DNA of 64,000 nt, from positions 186,001 to 250,000 of the forward strand of contig NC_018337.1 of the NCBI RefSeq assembly GCF_000234665.1, given 5' to 3'. How positions within the stretch are numbered: position 1 is the stretch's first letter; each line of letters opens with the position of its first letter. The notes under the pieces were generated by a model. The model did not search any database and was not told the origin of the DNA. It worked only from the letters and a program-made list of their open reading frames with translations. The position numbers were made by a program, and so were the translations under genes. Origin of the DNA: Leishmania mexicana MHOM/GT/2001/U1103. Taxonomy: Eukaryota > Euglenozoa > Kinetoplastea > Trypanosomatida > Trypanosomatidae. Shown piece by piece: positions 19,601 to 29,065 of this stretch.

Positions 19601-21735
19601 ATGTCTCGCCAGTAGCGCTGCCACGCGCGCGATCGCCGTCAAGCCTTTCGCACTCGAACGGCCGGGCTCCGCTCCACCCGCCAGCCACCGCAACCTCCAC
19701 CCTCAGCCGTCCCTTCTTCATCTCTGAGTATGTGGACCCGGAGGTCGACGCCACTCTGCAGGACGTTGAAGAAACGACTGCCCTGGAGACTATGATCGTG
19801 TTGCATGAGGATGGCGCCGGCACCATAACAAAGCGCATGATCGACGGTTCCCAGTCGTGCATCTCGAGCTTCGCGGTGCACTCCCCTTCACCCAAATCAC
19901 AGCGCCTGCCAGCCACAATGACATCCTCGCTGGCCAGCCAGTCTCAGACCCCGGTCGCTGAGAGAGTCGCATCGTGGGTTCGCCGGTACTCACCACGGGC
20001 CCCGCGTCGCATGAAACCGCAGCAACTCCTTTCGCACTACCTGCGGGACACTCATGATACCGCGGTCATCGCGGAGGAGCCGTACGCGCGCCGGCACAGC
20101 CCCTCTCTGCGTACCGACGGCAGCAGCTCCTGCTGTGTGCCGGTGGTGCAGTTGGGCAAGCCCATGCGATCCGCCTCCGCCAGCTCATGGAACGCCTCCG
20201 ACGTCAACATCCACTTCCCGGATGCCGTACCGCTCGCCTCGTCTCTCTCCAAGTCGCCACCGAAGGAATCTCCGTCCATCGAACGCTTTGTCGTGCAGCC
20301 CACCACGCTGTTCGAGGAGGGTGATGCGGAGCAGCTACCCCCACAGCCACTGCCACCGCGGACGCACAACCACCAGACAAAGGCAGGAGCATCGGCGTTG
20401 GTCTCCCTAGCAGGGTGCACTGCATCTGGGCAGTTTGCCGGACTGCAGACTGGCGTCACTAGCAGCACAAGAAGAGCAAGCGGCAGGGTCAACTCTCAGC
20501 GCTTTGCAGTGAAGGGAGTTCGCGAGTCCTTGTCGCCGAAGGAGCACAGCACGCGCAGCCTAAGCAAGAGCAGCCGCAGCAGTGCCGGCCCTGAGGCACT
20601 TATTTCAGGAAAGGAGACCACCTCTTCCGCTTCGGCCGCCGCAGCCTCAGCACCTCTGTGGGACCCCACGCGCCACTCATTGCAAAGCCCAAGCCCAGTC
20701 ATGCTCTCGACTTCTACCGAAACGTCCGCAGCCGCTGCACTGGTGGTAAGCGACCGCTTCGGCATGCCGGTCATTACGTCCGGCAGCGAGGCGGGAGTGC
20801 GTGGCGCATCGAATGACAGGGTGCACTGCTCACGGCCCATAGCCACATCACTCATCACCGCTGTGGCCAGCGCGAGCCTTTCTTCTCTGAGTGCACCAGC
20901 GCCAGACAGCGAGGTGCCCCTCACACCGGCTGAGACACCAGTGCAGCCGCAGATCCGCAGTCCCCTGCGCCGCCTACACCTCGAAGCGCACACCGTCCGC
21001 TGCGACCACGGCGACCCCAGCAACCAACGCGCTCTTTACAAAGACAGCCTCCACGTCAGTGGGTCTGCCTCGCCGGCGCCGAGCACACCGCGAGACCCTG
21101 AGGAAGACAGCGGTGACCGATGCAAGCGGAGCAACACTAGGGCATTCCTGGACGAGGAGAAACGAGAAGCGTCAGCAGTGTCGTCTGCGGGGGCATGTCG
21201 CGTGTCGGTGCAACTACCAGTGCTTGAGAACGACGTGGTGTCACCGGATGGGGCCGACAGCTTCCATTCCAGAGATGCTGCGGTGTCGCCGCGTAGCAGC
21301 GCCGAGAGGGTCGTGAACTTCCTTTTGCCAGCCCAGGTGGAGGGGTCGCTACTACTGCAGTCGCAGCGCCCCACCCCCCAACGGCTTATCTCACCCTCTC
21401 CTCCTCGAGAGGCAGCCGCGGACGAGAATGCGCAGAATCCTGGTGATAGCAATACGGACTTGAAGGCAATCCCTGCGGAATCAATACCGAAGGATGCGGG
21501 CATCGACTCTACGTCGCCGCGACGCCACCTTGTGGTGCCGCAGCACCGCCCACCGGTCGCCCCGCCTCGCGTCATCGTCATCCCAAAGAACGACGAGTCT
21601 CCTTCTCCCGAGCACAGCAGCCTGTCACGCAGCCTGCACTCTCTTCCCTCAACCCTCTCAGACGAGCATTGCGATGATGCTTCTGATGACGGAGATGACG
21701 AAGGCGGGGCACTCTGGTACTCAGAACGGTTTTGA
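16654..21735 (+). CDS. Very large Ser/Ala/Pro-rich protein, function unknown
   Basis: This frame encodes 1693 residues, most of them low-complexity Ser, Ala, Thr, Pro and Arg, suggesting long disordered stretches and many possible phosphorylation sites (SP and SPR occur often). Two short segments look ordered: HTIDYLLSKARRLEKENQHL near residue 558 and RRLREYCNSLEATRQQLRRR near 954, both amphipathic and coiled-coil-like. The tail ends with acidic DDASDDGDDEGG. The ATG at 16654 (MRRYQHLRDVHPRPY) is preferred because the 63 codons upstream are Ser/Pro strings over a pyrimidine tract that should be spliced away. A frame this long without stops, while the other frames are closed, makes coding certain. 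No catalytic or binding domain is visible. A cytoskeletal or scaffold role is only a possibility. Confidence 0.85.
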   Translation: MRRYQHLRDVHPRPYTNGHERGCEVGLAGGCQRDGGHQCSGSAQSSCRSSGGSEDEARRRCDAAMVAAAPTPRRALDTSKRAENPRGVTGALLSPHVSFSPISFHSAQASAITYGAAETTKATVSSASAPKAFYDGPSLRDSIPALLARLTNPVTLSPSRAPKSTRLFELAAKEDTLKRDVASLPAHPIVVPRWSSSRQSDVSGGAVATATATAGQRKAMKAEASNRSLGSSSDEILQGTTPPKQTQVGRYEVRQPNAKGTMNRGMIARAEVQSAYTDAPPSAATVFSENTKQRPMPTPPARYVVVQRSATSHVLPHASEAATRRNAATVAPESAARHSAELTPRCCSVASPHGIAEGTGDVCSSSVASTNTSLSRPASRRPRAWTRRRRPSRSDSAEAVAERKREIGPVAAAVAATREPLLEASKEALGTASDQAPPPRIMPSSSMNSASDVTQKRASPSQIRGLFDFVLSNSGNSGAGVEHTSLNTSGEWAKTSPECADGVSSHAADLPPREQRRSHTIASPFLLLKPMGGVFAPSHGALYRDESVAPVDSLVLRHTIDYLLSKARRLEKENQHLWWQVHSWNPHRALEPHEAHPVAVPLAHRRVRNSSLAAEAVTRTPHTIPFRTVASTQIQHPPESQSRVFVKRQPRLSQAVGRSASCTSTSFLSQESPRCSGSGEGDGAAEEHASANPGAPLCTAAADTPIPPSTESAETTATSAVSRTEVGVQCRPAARDAATDARAHRSPGHLRLASMAEAPGPATEALRSVSSSPHADASAQTELVAPSPSALLRTLEARHQALHHRWQGTANGDGRGVAAATPITSTARSRHSIDSECSLSAMATDATPLLSFSVQRQQGRSISNCSSPAHVRGTSQASASSAPRGRYPTYSKQVQTARTQLPSLGEVEDVGGRGGGGDALMVSAVDRTASVLSSERTAVIELHTSASYTRNTVRRLREYCNSLEATRQQLRRRLSKSVTNTHDVSPVALPRARSPSSLSHSNGRAPLHPPATATSTLSRPFFISEYVDPEVDATLQDVEETTALETMIVLHEDGAGTITKRMIDGSQSCISSFAVHSPSPKSQRLPATMTSSLASQSQTPVAERVASWVRRYSPRAPRRMKPQQLLSHYLRDTHDTAVIAEEPYARRHSPSLRTDGSSSCCVPVVQLGKPMRSASASSWNASDVNIHFPDAVPLASSLSKSPPKESPSIERFVVQPTTLFEEGDAEQLPPQPLPPRTHNHQTKAGASALVSLAGCTASGQFAGLQTGVTSSTRRASGRVNSQRFAVKGVRESLSPKEHSTRSLSKSSRSSAGPEALISGKETTSSASAAAASAPLWDPTRHSLQSPSPVMLSTSTETSAAAALVVSDRFGMPVITSGSEAGVRGASNDRVHCSRPIATSLITAVASASLSSLSAPAPDSEVPLTPAETPVQPQIRSPLRRLHLEAHTVRCDHGDPSNQRALYKDSLHVSGSASPAPSTPRDPEEDSGDRCKRSNTRAFLDEEKREASAVSSAGACRVSVQLPVLENDVVSPDGADSFHSRDAAVSPRSSAERVVNFLLPAQVEGSLLLQSQRPTPQRLISPSPPREAAADENAQNPGDSNTDLKAIPAESIPKDAGIDSTSPRRHLVVPQHRPPVAPPRVIVIPKNDESPSPEHSSLSRSLHSLPSTLSDEHCDDASDDGDDEGGALWYSERF

Positions 21736-22997
21736 GGGGAGAGGCGGTAGGAAGGGGACGGGGAGTGGGGGGGGGGCTGTGGGCTGCCGTGTGCTGCCCC
21801 GACGTTCAGTCAAGATGCAAACAGCGAGGTGGCGATGAGGATGCCGCAAGGGCTGTAAAACGGCGGTTTTCAATTGTTGCCAGCCCCCGTCTTTCCGGCA
21901 GTCGCACTGTGCATGCATGCATGCGTGTGTGTGTGTGTGTACTCAGCCTTTCTCCTTGCCTGACTGCTTTAGAGAGTCGAGGACGAAATCGGCAGCTGAG
22001 CTTTCTACACAGCCCAGACACACATCCATGCACCAGCACGCTCCCACTGGTCTCACTGCATCTCCAGCGCTGAGGTAGAGATGGTGAAGCCTCACGCCAG
22101 AGAGGCGCCGAGAGGTGTGGGGCCGAGCTTTGCACCCAGTCACAAGTGCTGCGCAGGTATGCACCTGTGTCCAGCAGCACACATGTGCGCATGATGGTCA
22201 CGAAAAAAAGTGAAGACCCGCTGGACATGGTGCGCCACTTCTTCCTCGTGCGAGCTCGTCGGCCGCACGAGAGGGGACGCAGAAGCCTTAGCACCCCAAG
22301 ACGCTGCTGCTGCACGCACGGCGGCGCGTTTCCCCATGAGCTCCTCCGTGCGCACGACCAGCCCACTCAGCACGAGCCACTCTCAGCTTCCTTTTCAGCC
22401 AAGATATATTCCCCCCTCCCCCTGATGCAGCTCGGTTGGTATCACCACCGCCAGCAAAGGCCGTTTCGTCATCCTTTTCTTTGTAGAGTAGCCAACGTGT
22501 GGACCGGTGTGATGAATCATAGCCGTCATGTATATATCCCGTGGTGGTACAACCGTGCATCTCCCATCTCTCGCCCCCTCTCTCGCTTGCCCTACAGTGT
22601 GTGTCTTTCTGTTTCTTCTCCAGTGTGCTCTACGGCACTGCCCCACCATCACCCTGAACTTCATCGCCGCTGTCACGCCACGCGCCACATCCGCAGAAGC
22701 TGATATATGTATATATGTACATGTAAAAGGAGAAGAGGATTGTTGTGCACCAGTCGTTTCTCCCAACAGCGTCTTTCGCCTAGAGACCGCGCAGCCTAGC
22801 CGGACACTCTCTTTTCTGTGAGTGGTGCCTCCTCTGCGCGTCCCCCGTCCGCCCGTCCGTCCAAATATATATATATATATATGGGCGGGTGGATAGGGGG
22901 TTGTCCATCTCACTTGGGACTTTGTGAGTCGCGCCACACACACACACCAAAACGCATTCTCTCTATCACTCCTACATTACAGTAGTAAAGGGGTGCG
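21736..22997. other. Intergenic region between the large Ser-rich gene and the MGSCC gene
   Basis: No gene is supported. It contains short (GT)n near 21925-21940, (AT)n near 22864-22882, several TATATATG/TATATGTA patches near 22705-22725, and a final pyrimidine tract next to the following start codon. Confidence 0.6.
22955..22982 (+). promoter_or_regulatory. Predicted spliced-leader acceptor for the MGSCC protein gene
   Basis: The tract CATTCTCTCTATCACTCC continues into TACATTAC and then AG at 22981-22982, the first AG after the tract. Splicing there would leave a 15-nt 5' UTR before the ATG at 22998. Confidence 0.5.
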
Positions 22998-25004
22998 ATG
23001 GGCTCGTGTTGCAGCGCGAGTGACACCGCCGACGACGCAGCGTCGGCCGCACCGCCCACCCCGAGAAAGACGACAGCAAAGCCCGCAATCCCTTCTTACT
23101 CTTTCCCCAGAAGGTCGATTGTGGATCTGATCCCGCCAGACCCTCCCTGGGCTGAACAACCCAGCGTCTCTGCAAGCTCTGTTCCACGTATGTATGGCAC
23201 GGAGGAGGCGCCAACGACTGCCATTCCAGCTGTAGGCCCGCCTGCTGCACAGACAGACCGCAAGATCCTCACCTCGCCTCCATCGCAACCTTTTCCGACG
23301 CTGCACGCGGGGGAAGAGAATGACTCCAGTGGCGACTCAGACGCGGACTCCTCCATTCAGCAGGAGCCGTTGTCAACCACGAAGAGCGCCACCGGCACCC
23401 CAGCTGAGATCCAAATCATCGCACCCGCGCAGCAGCGATCAGAGGGTGAGACGGCGAAGCAGCAGCTGGTTGCCGCCTCCGCGCCGACATTCTCTTCTGC
23501 AGATGTGACCCCTGAGCGTGCCACGGCACCGATGGTGACACAGGGCGAGGGGGGTTGTGCTCGCTGTCCAAGCACGGCGCAGGTGGAGGAGGTTCCACCA
23601 ACCCCAAAAGATGAGAGCGGCAAGACGCTACCAGCCGATGACGCTCGAGTGCTGCAGCGTGTACCACCACCGCCGCCACCGGCCGCCTCCACTGACTCCG
23701 TTACTCGCAAGGAACCGAATCGGGAGAGCGAGCAGCGCGGCGTCGACGAGGCGGATCAAGCCCAACACGGGGCGACGGACAACGCGGAGCAGAAGGTTTC
23801 TGTGGCAGCGGCAAAGGAAGACGAGGAGGCGACTGAGGAGAAGGAGCCCAACCTGCTAGCTGGCATGATACGCAGCCAGCAGGAGGACCAGCAGCGCTAT
23901 CCCACCGCGCTTTCCATTGATGCCGACAAGGATGCACCGGTGGAGATGGGCATGGGCAAGGACGGATCACCGTCGGCCGCGGGAGCCGAGACGCACGCCA
24001 AGGAGGGCCCAAAGACCTCCTCGCCACCGCCACCGGAGATGGTCAATGACATGAACCCCAACGCCTACGACGTCGACGAAGCCAACCCAGCGTCGGAGAT
24101 GCCCATGGCCGCCACCGTTGCCCCAGAGCAAGTGGACAGCCCCACGTCTAGCTCAGGGGAGAAGATTTTTCAGCATTATAAGTCGTCGGCTCTCAATAAA
24201 ACAGAGGCGCTGCATGGCATCTCACCGGAAGAAGTCGGTGGTTTCATTAACCCGATCACACCCGAGCAGCAGCCCCAGGGAGCACAGGAGATGGATCCCA
24301 ATGGCATTCAATCATCGCCTCTGGCGTGCCCCATCCAGGAGCTCTCACAGGTGGAACCCATCAGCTGGAGTAAGGCGAGTCTGCTGGAAGGCTCACCGCT
24401 GCACTGGGAGACCTCGCATGGGGCCGACGTGTCACCGCGCGTGTACCGCCCACTACGCCTGGGCACGGATGTGCTGCGGCACAAGAGGTACGCGAACGCG
24501 TCTAACGCTGCTGACAAGATCGGTACCGCCGCCGCACTCTCTGAGTTCGGCTCAGAAGAGACAGAAGTGGATGACCAGGGCGTGGCGTGCGGCCTCGGGG
24601 ACGTCGTGGAGAGGCCAATTGCCTTCACCGCCACGAGCGAGGTCGAGCTCGAATGCGAGGCGGTGGAGGCGAGCAACGATGAAGAAGGCACGCTCTCCAT
24701 GGACAAGGACCGTGTGTATACAATGGACAACACAGATGCGGAGGACAGGTCGCAGCCTAGGAGGACCGTGGAGTCGTCCGCCGCGCTGGGAGCACCGATA
24801 GAAGCCGCCGACAAGCACACGGTCAGTTCAGAGCAGCACGCAGCCTTCGCAATGCTGACCGCTGAGAAGTCCGCCTGGACCGGCGCTGAGGCTCCCCGTC
24901 GCATGCCTCCACCGCCTCCATACCACCACAGCGACGAGGCTCGGGACACACAGCCGCCCTCACGGTCTGCGCCGCCAAGCATACTATCCCCTCCGCCTGC
25001 ATGA
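22998..25004 (+). CDS. Acidic, Pro-rich protein with predicted N-terminal myristoylation and palmitoylation
   Basis: This 668-residue protein starts MGSCCSAS. Gly2 and Ser6 fit the N-myristoyltransferase pattern, and Cys4 and Cys5 are ideal palmitoylation sites, so the protein is probably held on the inner face of the plasma or flagellar membrane, as for other trypanosomatid MGxCC proteins. Residues 10 to about 385 are rich in Pro, Glu, Ala, Thr and Ser, with VPPPPPPAAS near 220, and look disordered. A more ordered block is around 389-520 (KIFQHYKSSALNKTEALHGI, then SWSKASLLEGSPLHWETSHG and VYRPLRLGTDVLRHKRY). The C-terminus is Pro-rich again (RRMPPPPPYHH). The ATG at 22998 is firm, since the acylation motif depends on it. 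No enzyme domain is visible. It could be a signalling or cytoskeletal membrane scaffold. Confidence 0.88.
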   Translation: MGSCCSASDTADDAASAAPPTPRKTTAKPAIPSYSFPRRSIVDLIPPDPPWAEQPSVSASSVPRMYGTEEAPTTAIPAVGPPAAQTDRKILTSPPSQPFPTLHAGEENDSSGDSDADSSIQQEPLSTTKSATGTPAEIQIIAPAQQRSEGETAKQQLVAASAPTFSSADVTPERATAPMVTQGEGGCARCPSTAQVEEVPPTPKDESGKTLPADDARVLQRVPPPPPPAASTDSVTRKEPNRESEQRGVDEADQAQHGATDNAEQKVSVAAAKEDEEATEEKEPNLLAGMIRSQQEDQQRYPTALSIDADKDAPVEMGMGKDGSPSAAGAETHAKEGPKTSSPPPPEMVNDMNPNAYDVDEANPASEMPMAATVAPEQVDSPTSSSGEKIFQHYKSSALNKTEALHGISPEEVGGFINPITPEQQPQGAQEMDPNGIQSSPLACPIQELSQVEPISWSKASLLEGSPLHWETSHGADVSPRVYRPLRLGTDVLRHKRYANASNAADKIGTAAALSEFGSEETEVDDQGVACGLGDVVERPIAFTATSEVELECEAVEASNDEEGTLSMDKDRVYTMDNTDAEDRSQPRRTVESSAALGAPIEAADKHTVSSEQHAAFAMLTAEKSAWTGAEAPRRMPPPPPYHHSDEARDTQPPSRSAPPSILSPPPA

Positions 25005-25959
25005 TAAACTTCTGCTTTGCCGAAGCAAGACGAAGAACGGAAAACAGCGACTCGTCTTGTGTGTGTGTGTGTCTGTGTGCGTATATGTGTGTGACCTTCT
25101 TGGACTCACGTGGTGATCATGGGGAGCGGAGTGTTCCGGGAACGGGGGGAGGGAGCGGGGCGCGCTCCACACACTTGTCCACGAGCGTTGGCGCTCATTT
25201 TCGGATGTTTGCTCGAAGCCTCCGCAGACCGCAGAGCTTCGTGGGATTTTTCCACGCCATGCAGCGCCACTGCTATATGTACACGCATGCACAAACGTGG
25301 ACGGTGCCAATCAACGCTTTCTCTCTTCTCTGCATGCTCTTCAAGGCAGTCTCGGCTGCCACGTCTTTCATTCCTCTGTTCGATCGTCCTCCAGTCAACC
25401 TCTTTTGTTTCTATTTTGCGTTTCGCTCTCTTGGCACGGCTAGCACAGTGCTGCGCTTGCCTAGCGCACCGCCAAGAGACCACACAAAAAAAAATACATG
25501 GGGAAGGTGAAGGGGGTCACGCGCTGCGGCGACGGCGTTTTCTCCGCCCCCCCCCCTTCCTTGCTGCTATGCGGACGTGAATGTGTGTGTGTGTGTATCA
25601 TGATGTCAGCGTACGCCGAACCACGCACTTTCTCGCCGCTGCCGTTGTGCCATCGCCATGGGGTGGCGCCCTGTGGTGGTGGCAATTCTCCGTCAGCCTG
25701 TCATATTCTCGATCTGTTTGCGAGCGTATTGCACGCAGGGGGAGGGGGGGGGGGCAAAGATGTCGCTGCGGTTGCAGGTCTGACAACGATGGCACACCGT
25801 CCCCCGCCCTTTGTGCGTATCGCCGGTGTCCTTTTAAGCATGTATCTCATTTTCTTGTGGGGGCTTCGCCCTGGCTTAACTCTTTTTTATTTTTCTTCCT
25901 TCTCTGCTTGTCCCCGATGGTGGCCGGCCACCTCCCCGTGATAGCATGGACCCGTGCCC
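25005..25959. other. 3' UTR/spacer of the MGSCC gene
   Basis: No gene is supported. It is of mixed composition, with short (GT)n near 25059-25092 and 25579-25596, G runs near 25740-25755 and A-rich spots near 25485-25500. Confidence 0.55.
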
Positions 25960-26670
25960 ACTCTTTCTGGAGATACCAAGAGCCTGCAGCCTGCCCGCGG
26001 GCGCCGTTTCGGACTCGTGGTGTCGGCGAAGTCTGGGCTGGCAGTGTGCCGGAGAGACTCACGGTCATGATCATGCTTGTGCAAACGAACTACGCAACGC
26101 GCTGAGGATTCAACAATTATGGACACACACGCGCTCCTGTCAAAGGCGTGCGGATTCCGGGGAAAACGAAGTGGCCCTGTGGCCGCAGACGAATGGTAGC
26201 GTTCCGCCTATCGCGGCACACGCGGGCAAGCCGCCCTGGAGCAGGCCCCATGATGCAAGAATGCGAGCACTGCGCGCGCGCTGCCAGCGGTGGTTAGCAT
26301 GGTGGAACGCATCCAGGCAAGACATCCAGAGGTCAGAGGAGCGCGAGTGATGGAGAGCAAAGGCTCGGAGAGGTGCGTATGGGTCGGCCCCACGGTCCAT
26401 GTGTGCGAGGCCTGCGGCTGGCCAACTTCCTCCTCCCTGGGCCCATGCGACACGCACCTAGGCCAGCGCCGGTCCCGCTGCACGCGTGCGAGGGCGATAC
26501 GGGGAAGGACAAGCCGAGCCTGCTAGCAGCATGGCCCGACTCGACGGCACAACGGCTCGTCGCGGACGGCGCGGATGTGGCCGCCGTGCGACAGGGGTGG
26601 GTGGGCTGTGGCTATGTGCGTACACGCGTGGGCTCGGTCGTGGTGGAGCGGCACGTTGCAGAAAAGAATA
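25960..26670. mobile_element. SIDER-like degenerate retroposon, copy R2
   Basis: The right part (about 26330-26670) is homologous to R1 at 8520-8995: shared words include GCCTGCGGCTGGCCAAC, ATGGCCCGA-TC-ACGGCA and GTGCGACAGG, then GTGGGCTGTGGCTATG. R2 lacks about 100 bp that R1 has between the two matching blocks. It ends in GCAGAAAAGAATAATTC, an A-rich tail. The left part, from about 25960, has the same GC-rich character but no match I can see. Its location in the 3' flank of a gene is the usual place for SIDERs. The exact left end is uncertain. Confidence 0.5.
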
Positions 26671-27844
26671 ATTCGCCGCTTCTGTGCCGATTTGTTTGTG
26701 TTTCGCAGTGTTGTCCTGGTTTTCGCGCTGCCTTGCTTCGTGTGAAACACTGATGCGGATGATGATGTCGGCGAGACAGGCAACGGCAAGTGCTTTAGCA
26801 GTGCAAACGCCCTCGCTATGTTCGCCTGACACCCCGGATGACCAGTTGTTTTCCAGCTGCCTGCTGACCTACTCCTTCGTTCTCTCCATCTCTGCTCTCT
26901 CTCTCTCGCCTCTCGCTTCCCGTGGTCGCTAAAGGAGCCTTGCACGCGTACTGATTGTGCATGTGAGGGGGAGAGGCATCTCTACTGCGTGTATGTATGT
27001 GCTTCCCCCAATCGCCGAGAGTCCGTCGCCTCTCGTTCTCCCTAATACTCGCTGCCGCTGACGCTAGTGTGTGGGGCTGTGTCCTTTCTCTCCTGCTCGC
27101 GTGTTTTTACGATTTTGTGTTTGGCTTTCATTCGCTTTCCTGTATCTCTCCCTCCTTTTGTTTTATATTCCTTGCCCACACGCCCCCCCCACCACCCATT
27201 ACCACCACCCTCTCTCAGTCCTCTGCTAACCTCAGTGCTGCACGCATGTTTTCCAAGCGCGGCTGCGCATCACGACGCCGCCGTCTTGTCCGGTGCGCCG
27301 CTCACTCGACGAGGGGTGGAAAATGTCGAAAGAACGTCTTCCCTGACTTGTGCACACAGCGCAGCATGTGTGCTCTGCGCCACTCCGTTAACTTGAAGAT
27401 GCCGCACTGTGTTGGAAGTGGGCAGAACCCTATGCTCAGCTCTGCCCCTCCCCCCCCACCCACCCCCTCACACACCCGTTCCTCTCTGCCCGGCTCGTTG
27501 TTGACGAGGGGGGGCACGTTGCACTGCTTTCTAAAGGCCCTGTGCTCTCTCTCACTCACGGCAACGCATATGTTGGCTCACCGGCCTCTTTCGTGTCCCA
27601 CCCTTCCCATCCCGCCCGCGTTTGCTGCTCTCCTGTAGGCCACACGCACCCTGACGTGAAATGGAAGCAGGCACGCATGTTGGTGGGTGCGTGATGCGCG
27701 TGGGCGTGCGTCCGTCACACATGCGACTCCTCCGAGACGTTCGTTCGGTTTCTCTTCATCCTCCGTTACCGTGTCTCCCTACATCCCCTCTTCTCCTGCG
27801 CTTATGCACACACTTGCACGCGTGTCTTCTCCTCCTCTTGGAGC
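26671..27844. other. Intergenic region upstream of the SNAP gene
   Basis: No gene is supported. It is C/T-rich near 26870-26930, 27130-27230 and 27740-27841. Open stretches here encode Ser/Pro/Leu/Cys mixtures from pyrimidine tracts, not proteins. Confidence 0.6.
27745..27843 (+). promoter_or_regulatory. Pyrimidine tract with first AG 1 nt before the SNAP ATG
   Basis: From about 27745 the strand is C/T-rich, and no AG occurs until 27842-27843. The ATG at 27845 follows with a single C between. If this AG is the acceptor, the mRNA would carry almost only the spliced leader as its 5' UTR. If not, an AG near 27731 must be used. Confidence 0.35.
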
Positions 27845-29065
27845 ATGGGTACGCAACAAGCGACCACCCCACCTCAGCCCACTGATATAGTCATCATGCA
27901 CTCTACGTCGGCCAAGGAGACCGAGGCAGAGGGCTACATGAGGAGCGGCAAGAAACAGCTGGAGAAGAGGCTGTTTCAATTCAAGGCAAATTACGGCGGC
28001 GCCGCCGAAGACTTCGACAAGGCCGCGCGCATCTACACAAACTTGGGCAACTATCCCAAGGCGCGTGAGGCCTGGACGCAAGCCTCTGAGGCTCACAGTA
28101 AAGCCCATAACCACTTCAACGCCGCGAACTCGATGGAGAAGCTGGGCGACCTTGCTTCCCAGTATATATGTGAGTCCCAGAGCACCATGTCAAGTGGCAG
28201 CACTGCCGGCATGACAACGCAGCTGAGCGAGCATCTCTTTCAGGACGCGATTCACGCCTACGAGGAGGCATCCAAGCTGTATGGCGTGGCCACGAATGGG
28301 TCGAAGCAGGCGGCGATGCTTAAGAAGGCCGCAGACCTAATCTCGCGCTCCCTTGCGACGGCGCATTACCGCCGCCCCGGCACCAGCGGCGCCGCCACCG
28401 TCGATACGGCGTACCTACAAAAGGAGTACAAACGCATCGTTCCGGAGGTTATAGAGCTGATGGAGCGCAACTGGGAGGCGACGGAGTCGAAGCCGTTCGA
28501 CTTGCCGGACATCTACCGATCCTACATGCTCTTCTGCCTCCGCTCCGGCGACGTCGAGGGCGCCGTGCAAGTTGAAAAGCGCATGATTGGCGTTATTTCC
28601 ACCACCCCAGCCGACGGCACGTACGACGACGGCAAGAACCTCTTCCGCGTTCTCAACCAACCCAGCAACGCCGCAAAGGCCGGGCTGGAGATTATCGTGC
28701 TCTGCCTCAGCACGTCCGTCGATGACGGGTACACGTGGGCCAGCATCGAGATGGGTCGTCTCGGGGCTGTGTTTGGCTTCTGCAACTCGTCAGAGGAGCG
28801 AGCGGCGGCGGCGCTGTTGGCCGCCTACGCCGAGCGCGACGAGGATGCCTTGCAAGAAGCACTGAAGATGAACTCGTGCTTCAACTTCCTCGCAGCAGAC
28901 GTGTCTCGAATTGCCAAGAAGCTGACACTCGAGGGCAAGGGGCACTCCAGGGCGGCGGGGGCACCAGTGGCAGCTGCCGGCGGTGCGGAACGCTCAGCTG
29001 TGCCGCCGTCCTCGTCACAAGCGCCGGTGGACGCATCCGAGACGGACTCCGAGGACCTCCGATAG
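27845..29065 (+). CDS. Soluble NSF attachment protein (SNAP family, TPR-like)
   Basis: This 406-residue protein reads as a helical TPR-like solenoid typical of alpha/gamma-SNAP. Helical pairs begin with an N-terminal amphipathic helix (SGKKQLEKRLFQFK), then AAEDFDKAARIYTNLGNYPK, AREAWTQASEAHSKAHNHFN and FQDAIHAYEEASKLYGVA, and later YRSYMLFCLRSGDVEGAVQV. SNAPs bind SNARE bundles and recruit the ATPase NSF to take them apart in the cytosol at membrane surfaces. Alpha-SNAP is usually near 290 residues and gamma-SNAP near 310. This one has an extra N-terminus of about 17 residues and a Ala/Ser/Pro-rich tail from about 365 ending TDSEDLR. The ATG at 27896 (MHSTSAKETEAEGY) is an alternative start. 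Whether it is the alpha or gamma type is not decided. Confidence 0.8.
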   Translation: MGTQQATTPPQPTDIVIMHSTSAKETEAEGYMRSGKKQLEKRLFQFKANYGGAAEDFDKAARIYTNLGNYPKAREAWTQASEAHSKAHNHFNAANSMEKLGDLASQYICESQSTMSSGSTAGMTTQLSEHLFQDAIHAYEEASKLYGVATNGSKQAAMLKKAADLISRSLATAHYRRPGTSGAATVDTAYLQKEYKRIVPEVIELMERNWEATESKPFDLPDIYRSYMLFCLRSGDVEGAVQVEKRMIGVISTTPADGTYDDGKNLFRVLNQPSNAAKAGLEIIVLCLSTSVDDGYTWASIEMGRLGAVFGFCNSSEERAAAALLAAYAERDEDALQEALKMNSCFNFLAADVSRIAKKLTLEGKGHSRAAGAPVAAAGGAERSAVPPSSSQAPVDASETDSEDLR

